The notes under the pieces are model-generated. The model did no database searches and was not told the origin of the DNA. It saw only the letters and a program-made list of their open reading frames with translations. Positions 56,601 to 64,000 of a stretch of DNA of 64,000 nt are shown here, one piece after another; the first letter of the stretch is position 1, and each line of letters starts with the position of its first letter. Source of the DNA: Symsagittifera roscoffensis. Its lineage: Eukaryota > Xenacoelomorpha > Acoela > Convolutidae. The translations under genes were made by a program, and so were the position numbers. The stretch is from contig NC_087062.1 of NCBI RefSeq assembly GCF_963678635.1, positions 3,745,556 to 3,809,555 of the forward strand, given 5' to 3'.

Positions 56601-58250
56601 CCATTCAGTATTCCATACAATACCTGTCTCGTCTGCTTATGTTCTTTCAGCATTGAATTGTGATCGAAATTTTTTTCTTGCTTGTGGAACTAGATCTTAA
56701 CTGTGTTTTATAATGACAATGCTGGGATTCTTTGTAGATCAATTTAAATTATTTGTGATATTTCATTTTCAGTGAGTTTTTTTACAAATTGAGTCTGAAA
56801 AATGCGAGAAAAGATTCAATTCTCCTCTTACTATTGCATGTGATATGTTTGCGGTGGTGATACATAAAATGCTTCATTTTTTTTCTAATAAAAACATAGC
56901 TATGAAAGATGGAAAAAAGATCATTTGTAAAAAATGAGCTTGCTCTTTGTGAGTTTTGATGTTGAATATTTTTGATTTATTCTGTTAACAATTTCGAGAA
57001 ATCTAATTATTTATCAACTAATTGTATTCGGTGTGGTGGTTGATTTGATGATTGTGATGGTAGAATTTCAATAAAAAGATGCCGTAATGTGGTGAAGTAA
57101 TGTTACTGATGCCCTGTAAAGAGTGATCGAGTACTTGTCATTTCGTTTTTCACTTCAGGAAGTTCTTGCTTACATGATCTATTCTTTTTCGAACAAATTT
57201 GCGATTAGATTATGGCAAATAATAATTGTCCTCTAGCGGGATCGGTTTGTGAATGAATGACAAAGGGAAGAATATAGCCACCGTCAAAATTATCATCGTA
57301 TTGAACCTTTTTTCTTTGGGAATCAAGGTTCTAATTGGATGATTCCAATTATAGAGTCTTACTGGTTTGCGAATTAATGAGTTTTTTATTTCTGCGTTTA
57401 CTTTTATAGATGATGCTCAAGAGTGGATTCTGATTCCAAAAAATAATTTTGTTTGTTTTTTGATTTACCTTTATCGTGGAAAAAATCTCGAGGATTTTAA
57501 ATTTCTTGTATTGTAGTTGAATTAGGTTCCGAAATTGCGTTTCGTGTTTTGGAAATGTTTTGAATCAATACTTAATTTGTTTTGTGATCATTCCTTTCTT
57601 TCTTGTTTTTGGTTTCCGATCTGATGTATCCTTTTTGTTTATGTGGTGTAATTATGAGATCGTATCTTTTGCCTTTATTTAAGCAATTTTGGTATATTAT
57701 TGTTTGTTTGTTCGCCAAGTTATCTTTTGACATAAGTATAAGAATGATGGTTGCAAAATCCAGGTGTTAGGTTTCTTATTTCTTAAACTGTTATTCTTTA
57801 CAATTTTTCTGAGGTTATTCTAAGCCTGGGGGATAGATTGTCGAGAATAGACAGGTTTGAGAGAGAGTATATCAATTCTTGAGAATGATATTATTCTTTT
57901 TCGATGATTCAGTTTTGTTTTAAGAAAAACGTACTTAATCTTAGTTAGGGTTGAGATTTGTGATCGAGAGTTGTTGAGTAATAATAAATGAAACCACAAG
58001 CTTCAGTTATATTTAGAACACAAGAAGGTCTTTTGATATTACTTTGAAACCTTCTAGTTTTACGATGTGTTTAAACCTGGGTCAAATCAGAGGAAGGGCT
58101 CAAGTGAAGGATGAGTAACCGAAGTTCTTCACTTTTTATTTAAATTAGAATGGTTAGTTATTTGAAATTAGTTATTCAGTCGTTTGTAAGGGTTGGAAAG
58201 TGAATCAACGTTTGAGGTCGTTAGACACTTTTTGAGGTTTTAGGCACGTG
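56601..58250 (-). mobile_element. Leader/LTR region upstream of the - strand gag
   Basis: Non-coding. Its + strand matches 11290-12560 (same orientation) and the reverse complement of 34340-35150. In the gag direction it is the leader that precedes gag in all three places. No primer-binding-like site or LTR terminus was found here. Confidence 0.5.
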
Positions 58251-58792
58251 TGCTCCGTAAGAAAGCAGCACACGTTTGGATTCAATTTTTTTTTTAAAAA
58301 AGAGTTAATACAAAATCCGTAATTTTTTTGTTCAAATCCCGCTTTTCAGTTACAACTCAAGTTTCAGTTTTGAAATCCCAACTTTTATTACTACTTGTCA
58401 GCAGTTATGTTTTTCCCAAGACGTCTCCTTAGTTAATTTTTCAATTCTGTTGCTATGGTCACTTGAAGTCATAATTAGTATGAAAGACCTGATGAAATTA
58501 TGAAAAGCTTCCTCGCATATTGAATTTATAATTTCTGGACAGGGGTCTGATCTGAATTTTATCATCGACGTATGATACTATTGTGAGATATAATTTTTTG
58601 GTATAGCTTATGATGTGAGATTTTTCCACTTTTTGCCAAGCAAAAACTAAGCTGTTTTGTTTTATTAAGAGGATCTAATATGTTTTGATGGCCATGTTTT
58701 GATGGCCAAGCGAGCCGAAATTAAACGCAAACTAAATTATACCGTAGTCCATCTCACAATAGCTAGAATGTCGGAGTGTTTTTCCAGAGACA
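58251..58792. other. Spacer between retroelement and alpha-helical protein gene
   Basis: No gene was seen. GTTTTGATGGCCA occurs twice in tandem near 58681-58707. Confidence 0.4.
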
Positions 58793-58798
58793 TTTATT
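58793..58798 (-). terminator. Polyadenylation signal AATAAA
   Basis: AATAAA on the - strand, about 35 bases beyond the stop of the helical protein gene, as expected for a 3' UTR of this length. Confidence 0.6.
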
Positions 58799-58831
58799 TA
58801 CAAGTGCGTTCTTTCGATTATCATTTCCTCG

Positions 58832-59826
58832 TCACCAATCATCGGCGTTGAGATCGTTGAAATAATTTTCATTTTCCTTCTTTCGAACGTCAGCTTTTAT
58901 CTGGTTGGACTCCGCAATCGCCTCGTTTATAGCCGCTCTCACTCTTGGATTTTCTTCGACCACTGGCATCACAACCTTCATCTGATTCTCAATCGCCGTC
59001 ATCCGCTGATCAACTTTCGTTTCGAAGTCAACCATACGCTTTTCTACCCTATCCTTGATACTCGAACTGGCTTTTTTCGCCTGTTGTTTCAACTCGTATT
59101 GCTTATCTTGTATGGCTTTTCGCTCCTGCTCTGGGTCAAGAGCAATGAGATGACCCAGCGAAGCAACCTGGTCTATGATGTGAAGGTCCGAAACTTCACA
59201 AAACATGCCAGACAGATTTGAGACCACAAACGCCAGTTTGTTGACATTGTTAGCATTCTGGTACAAGATGTCGCGATGCATGTCGGATAGTTTGTAATCA
59301 ATGGCTCTCTGTTGATTCTTGTAGACATGACTCTTGAATTTATTTACATTTTCCTCCATGGCAAATTTAATGATATTGGCAATCTTCTGGAAGAACCTGA
59401 CCAACTTCTCCCATTCCGTCTTCACTAGTCCAAGTGCCTTCAAGTTTTTCACCAGCAGTTTTTTTATATCAACAAGACTGACGTTATCCAAGTTAATTTT
59501 GCCCAGCTCCTCGATAGATTTACAAAACTGCCCGCTGGCCTCAACCATTTTCTTGTTTGATTCTGTGAACTCATCTTTGGCAGCCTGCAGTCCAGTTTGG
59601 GCTGTTTCTAGCTTCATTCGAATAGTTTGATTATGAGGTTGAATAGCGTCGCTGCAGCTAGAAACCACTTTGTCCAGCCTTGGCGATGGATTTTCAATTG
59701 GCATAGTTGAACTCATATTCGAAAAATAAGCATTGATTGCTTTCAAGGCACATTCCAATTCTTCCGTAAGCTGTTCAACGTCTTCTCGTTTTTTGTCCTT
59801 TGCTTTAGTATCTTCACTCTTCCAGC
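58832..59826 (-). CDS. Long alpha-helical protein, C-terminal part
   Basis: A 308-codon frame with first ATG at 59758, open to about 59826. It is almost all helix: a Leu/Ile-periodic stretch (KAINAYFSNMSSTMPIENPS, then SIEELGKINLDNVSLVDIKK), a core with EWEKLVRFFQKIANIIKFAM and VASLGHLIALDPEQERKAIQ, then a charged coiled coil. The core matches a family of unnamed proteins known from many invertebrates and fishes, distantly like ClyA/HBL-type helical pore-forming proteins; no toxic activity is established. Together with the frame upstream it forms one protein of about 580 residues, split by one base shift near 59810-59826. An AATAAA signal lies just downstream. Confidence 0.7.
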
Positions 59827-60453
59827 GTGATGCCCATAATCATTAAAGCTGAGAAAATTGCGAAAGCTTGCAGACAAATTTTTCAATGAATGAAGTTCTT
59901 TTTGTACAGTTTTAGAACTGGCCTCATCATCAACAGCATTTCTAGCTTTTTCCAAAAGAACTCCATTCCAAAAGTAGATTCCGTTCAACTCTCTCTCCAG
60001 ATGATGTTTCAAATCAATATAATTAAAAATATTTTGCTGGTTTAACATATTTAATGGAGCAGATACAGCGTTAATCACTCCCTGAATCATTTGTAAACCC
60101 ACTGTCATTCCCAGACTTTCTTCTGACTCAATTGCCTTTGTGTAAACTTCATCTGCTTTTTTCAAATTCCTTTTCATCTGATCATAATCCTCCTGCACTT
60201 CTTCCTTATTAAGTTCTTCTTTTTTCATGCGCCTCTCTTTTATTTCTTTTTCAGCCTGTGCTTGAGTTACTTTTCCCTCGCAGCTCCCCTTAGCAACTGT
60301 GCATGCTTCCTTTAGCCCTCCAATGAGTAACATGACCCGTTCGAACTGTTTTTCCACTTTACTTGCTTTGTCACTACATGTTTTTGCGATTGTTAACACT
60401 TCAGAAAGATAATCGGGAACTAATTCTTCAATATCTTCCGGTGTTCCTTCCAT
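59743..60453 (-). CDS. Long alpha-helical protein, N-terminal part
   Basis: I place the start at the ATG at 60453 (MEGTPEDIEELVPDYLSEVL) because TTTTTCAG at 60460-60467 on the - strand is a good splice acceptor, with six bases of 5' UTR before the ATG; codons upstream look non-coding. The part has a helix with CTVAKGSC, a long charged coiled coil (EKEIKERRMKKEELNKEEVQ), then a hydrophobic helix SLGMTVGLQMIQGVINAVSA that resembles the membrane hairpin of ClyA-like proteins, then more helices. The last about 22 codons, after GHHAGRVK, are out of frame relative to the rest. No signal peptide is seen, so the location is cytosolic or unconventional. Confidence 0.7.
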   Translation of the reverse strand: MEGTPEDIEELVPDYLSEVLTIAKTCSDKASKVEKQFERVMLLIGGLKEACTVAKGSCEGKVTQAQAEKEIKERRMKKEELNKEEVQEDYDQMKRNLKKADEVYTKAIESEESLGMTVGLQMIQGVINAVSAPLNMLNQQNIFNYIDLKHHLERELNGIYFWNGVLLEKARNAVDDEASSKTVQKELHSLKNLSASFRNFLSFNDYGHHAGRVKILKQRTKNEKTLNSLRKNWNVP

Positions 60454-60593
60454 GATAACCTGAAAAAGAGCTGATATTTTACTAGATCTAGAAACGTTGA
60501 TCACCCGAGTTGACCTCCAACAAAAAAAATGATAATCATACAATTCCATACAAAAAAAAGGTTATCGTACAATTCCATGCATGGGTTCAAAGG

Positions 60594-60649
60594 AAAAAAT
60601 GCTTATCATAAGATTTCCAATTATGAAATTTCGATGATAAGCATTTTTT
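60594..60649. repeat. Perfect 16-bp inverted repeat with 24-base loop
   Basis: AAAAAATGCTTATCAT (60594-60609) and ATGATAAGCATTTTTT (60634-60649) are exact reverse complements. Two partly repeated CAATTCCAT segments lie just before it (60541-60579). It sits upstream of the helical protein gene, so it could be intronic or promoter-proximal. Confidence 0.8.
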
Positions 60650-63520
60650 TCCAGAAATTTTTTTCAATAAAACTTTTTAAAAACTTTTTTGGTAAGTTCA
60701 AATGAGCTTGATTCGTTTTCTGAATATTTTAGATCAAATTGGCAAATTTTTCATTTTTTTTGACAAAAAATGTTAACCATACGATTTCCTTTCTATGAAT
60801 ATGCTAAAATAAACATTTTTTTCGTAATCAAACTTTTTGTTCAAAAATGTTTAAAAAAGCATTTAGGAATCAACCGCTCAAGTGGAGCTCAACCATATCA
60901 TTTTTCTGAAATCTGATAAACTTTTGTTGAGAATTGGTCTTTTTTCTCCTACCAGTCTGGCTAGCTATCATCAACAATTTTTTTTTCTTGGACTGATTAG
61001 TCTTCGAGTACTTTTTGATTTGACTTAGTTGCAGTTTCCTTTAAAAGATTTTAAGCTAAGGTTTCCGAAACGTTCCCGTTTTTTTCAAAACCAATTTTAA
61101 AAATTGTTTCAGACTACCCAAAAAACTTGCGAATTTGTTTTTTGTCCTTTACACATTTCTCCCTAATGCTCAGAAAAATTGATATGACCTAAAACTTTTT
61201 TTCTCATACAAATTTGTTCAAGAACTTATATTAAGTCTTCATTATCTTAGATTGCCGAGTTCTTCTAAAAGTTTCTTTTTCTCAGAATCTTTTTGTTTTT
61301 CAATGATTTCAGCTCAACATTAAATTTTCGATAAAAATCATTGGAAATTAATGTATGCAATAGAAAATTAAATCACAAAATAGGAACCAACTTTTTGACT
61401 ATGACAGTAGACTGAGTTTAACATAGCTCAGATGGCCGAAATCTTTGAAAAAAAAAGTTTTTCGAAACCGTTTTTTCTCTTTTCGTTTCAGCATAGCAAG
61501 AAAACTTATTGTACTGAAATTTTTTTTGTTCTGAAATTGCGTCTAATAGCAAGGTTATGATCTTACTAGCTTGATCGAGACAGTAAGTAAAACATATAAT
61601 TGCTTAGATGGGCGTTTTTATCGAAAAAGAATTTTTTTTCTGAAAACCAATTTACTGCACAGATTTCAGCTCATAAAAAGCACTTCTGTTTTTTTCGCGG
61701 CATTAAAAAAATTGTATGAGAAAAAATTAAATTAAACCAAAAATAGCTGTTATCCAAAAAAACTGATCACGTGGATGGGGAAAAAATGAATGTGAGCTAG
61801 AAAAAAAAAGTTGTTGATATTGAAATAAATAAGTGAAAGAGTCGTCAAAAAACTCTTATCAACAGCTTGTCCATGAACTATCCAAAATATCATCGACATT
61901 TTTTAGAGGGCTAAAAAGTGCTTTTTTAACCCCAACTGCCCAACCCCAAAATGTCGACTTGGCTCAAATCCAAAGTTCTCATTCTTTTTATTAAAAAAAT
62001 CACTAGAAAGATCGTTAGAAAGCACTTATCAACAGCCTGCACAGCAAACAAACAGACCTTCCTTGGCCGAAGTTCTTGAGGGCTAGAACTTGATTTCTTC
62101 TTAGGCCTAAACTTTTTCATTGTCAAATTGTGACTTTTTAGGACGTACCGTGAAATGTCGTTTTTTATGATCTGAAAACAGTGCCTAAGCAAATTAATAG
62201 CTTAAGGATTGAGTTTCCTGCTGAAATTATGTCTATTGGTCATAATTTTTAATGTTTTTTAAACTTATATTATGGTAAATCACTCGAATCCTGATCGGGT
62301 TGTCAGAGTTACCACACTTCATTGCAGAATATTGAGGCTTTGGTGGATTTTTTTTAAGCAACGTTTTTTCTTGACTTGGATCACCGCGACTGATCACAGG
62401 GAGTTCAGCCATTTTACAAAGATTTCAGCCAATTTTTGCAAAATTGGAAAAAGTTCTTCTGAGAAATGACTTTTTCTGCTGCCAGTCATGTTGTTGTCAA
62501 GAATTTTTTCTAGGACTCATCTTTTTTCGTTGTTGTAGTTAATCGCAATGTAGTTATCGCAGTAATTATCACCTTGACTTAGTTGTAGCTTCACAAAAAA
62601 AAATCATAAAAAGAGCTTTCTGAAACGCCCCGAATTTTCATCTTACCCCAACAAAAATTTCGACTGATGGGAAGTTTTACTAAGTTTGACTTTCACCCCA
62701 ATCCTGATTTTCCCTTGTGTGTTCGAAACTTTTTTTCCAGTAAGATACGGAGTAAGGTACGAAGTTTTTCTTCCAGCAAGCTCAAGTGTTTTTTCAAACA
62801 ACAGGGTAGGCAATTGATTATGAAGAATCAACTGAATCACTATTTTACTTACTAGGAATAAGTTTAGGGAAGCCGTTCTAAAAAAAATGTAAGAAGGAGC
62901 CAAATAACTCCATCAATTTTGCATTTAGATCTGAGAAAAACTTCAGGTGGAATAAATCAAATAGCTCTCAGCGTGACGCTATAAGCAGACGTGTAGTAAA
63001 AGCAGTTTTATTTGTGTTGTAATCAGTATAAATTGGTTTAGTTCTAAATTTTGAACATAAGTCGAAAGCTTTTGTTTTTGCTTAATTTACACACGAATTC
63101 TCGCAAAAATTGGTTTGAAATGCTGCATTGGATGAATTTATCACTTGTAAAGATCCATTTGTGATCGAATTGAACCTTTGGATGATATAAAACTGATTTT
63201 TTTTTACAGTTTTCAAAATTTACAGTTTTTTCAACTGGGCCTTTAAGGTAGGTTATTCTTGTGCACGCGCGACGCAAAAAAGTTTAAAAAAAACAGAAAT
63301 ATCAGTAGTGCATCATAAAAAACCTTGTTATTTTGATCGATTTGATACTCAAAGCTACCAGTCAAGCATTCGTGAGCTATACTGTCTTGCGGTACCCATT
63401 TTTGCTTGTTTTGAGAGGTCTTTGAATTTTTTCATGAAGAACTCCATAATAGTGGGGATCCTTGTAAAGGACCATGCCTAGAACTCTACGTATGTTGCAG
63501 CTATGGTGATGAATTGTTGA
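60650..63520. other. Non-coding AT-rich stretch upstream of the helical protein gene
   Basis: No gene, repeat family or RNA gene was recognised. Short frames at 61926-62192, 62272-62469, 62643-62903 and 63044-63277 are without domains. Confidence 0.45.
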
Positions 63521-63529
63521 GGTTAGGCG

Positions 63530-64000
63530 TAAAATACATTAGGCGTAAATAGTTTTAGGCAGTTTTTTTGTCATTTTTTGTTACAGGCTTTTTTTAATGA
63601 GTACACATCAGTCGTTTAAGAAGAACTTGTCTTAGAGATGACGGATTTAAGGAAAAGGGTATCATTAGTCTGATCTTGAACAGAGTTTTTCTGTTAATAC
63701 CCAATTTGTTTTTTTTTGATAAGTGTTTACGAAAAATAGATGCATGTTTATTAGAGAAACATTAAAAACAATTGAATGGCTCGATAAAATATGTGATAAC
63801 TCCTGGTATATATCAAAGCTGGGATAATAAAACTTTGAAGTCAAGCGTAAATTACAACAGTATTGATGATATTTTTATCAGATGCACCGTTAAAATAGTT
63901 TCAGTTAAATTGTTTTTGGTCATTTTTTTGTGGATACAGTTTTTTTAATGAGTACACATCAGTTTTTCAAAAAGAACTCAACGTTAAGATGACGAGTTTA
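63530..64000. repeat. Tandem repeat of about 350 bp running off the window
   Basis: TTTTTTTAATGAGTACACATCAGT followed by an AAGAAC-GATGACG pattern occurs at about 63590-63650 and again at 63942-64000. The bases before each (GCGTAAAT, TTTTGTCATTTTTT) also match, giving a period of about 350. Confidence 0.55.

Noticed and set aside
34340-58250. Leaders in opposite orientations read as terminal inverted repeats of one DIRS-like or Polinton element
   Set aside because: Each leader copy precedes a gag fragment in the gag direction, so opposite orientations follow from elements lying head to head. No tyrosine recombinase is seen.
61926-63277. Short frames at 61926, 62272, 62643 and 63044 as genes
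   Set aside because: Low-complexity AT-rich sequence; no domain, splice signal or copy elsewhere in the window.

Overview
The window looks like nuclear DNA of an invertebrate metazoan: it is AT-rich, carries spliceosomal introns, has fibronectin-type-III exons joined by phase-1 introns, and has an AATAAA signal behind a gene. The species cannot be named from the sequence. A run of exactly 200 N at 16572-16771 shows it is a draft assembly. Most of the window is transposable elements, nested and duplicated. Only two loci look like host genes: part of an FN3-domain gene (exons 8048-8392 and 13290-13445, + strand) and a long alpha-helical protein (58832-60453, - strand, one frameshift).

Layout. 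1-6583: the 3' end of an LTR retroelement on the + strand, with a signal-peptide/transmembrane envelope-like glycoprotein, a further 602-codon gene overlapping it by ATGA, a 76-bp intron after its stop, and a long 3' LTR region ending in aactca. 6610-7021: a hAT-type MITE with an 8-bp target duplication. 8048-13445: two FN3 exons around a 4.9-kb GC-AG intron that contains an old gag/leader relic of a Ty3/gypsy-like element. 13446-18405: mostly non-coding, with a probable minisatellite at the gap, a foldback repeat and one decayed frame.

18406-30500: a decayed Polinton/Maverick, mostly on the - strand. It has protein-primed DNA polymerase B (all motifs visible but frames broken), an intact 214-codon gene of unknown role, a decayed serine-rich frame on the + strand, an in-frame chimera of major capsid C-terminus and adenovirus-type protease, the capsid N-terminus, a retroviral-type integrase, small conserved frames and a deleted packaging ATPase.

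28419-58240: two related blocks. Each runs Polinton end, LTR(s) with primer-binding-site-like motifs, leader plus gag fragment on the + strand, then a pol-protease-gag remnant on the - strand. Block 1 is 28419-43195; block 2 starts at 43196 and matches it to about 54600. Block 2 keeps about 0.95 kb of the Polinton that block 1 lost, including the ATPase P-loop. Block 1 has a 2.76-kb tandem duplication of the pol segment; block 2 has a gag/pol mosaic. 60600-64000 is non-coding, with a perfect 16-bp inverted repeat and a tandem repeat running off the window.

What works together: the Polinton genes would have formed a self-replicating, capsid-encoding element (integrase, polymerase, protease, capsid, ATPase), and the retroelement genes an LTR element with an envelope gene. 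Nearly all copies are broken. The frames that look intact are the second envelope frame, the gene after it, the 214-codon Polinton gene and the 116-codon frame at 31382.
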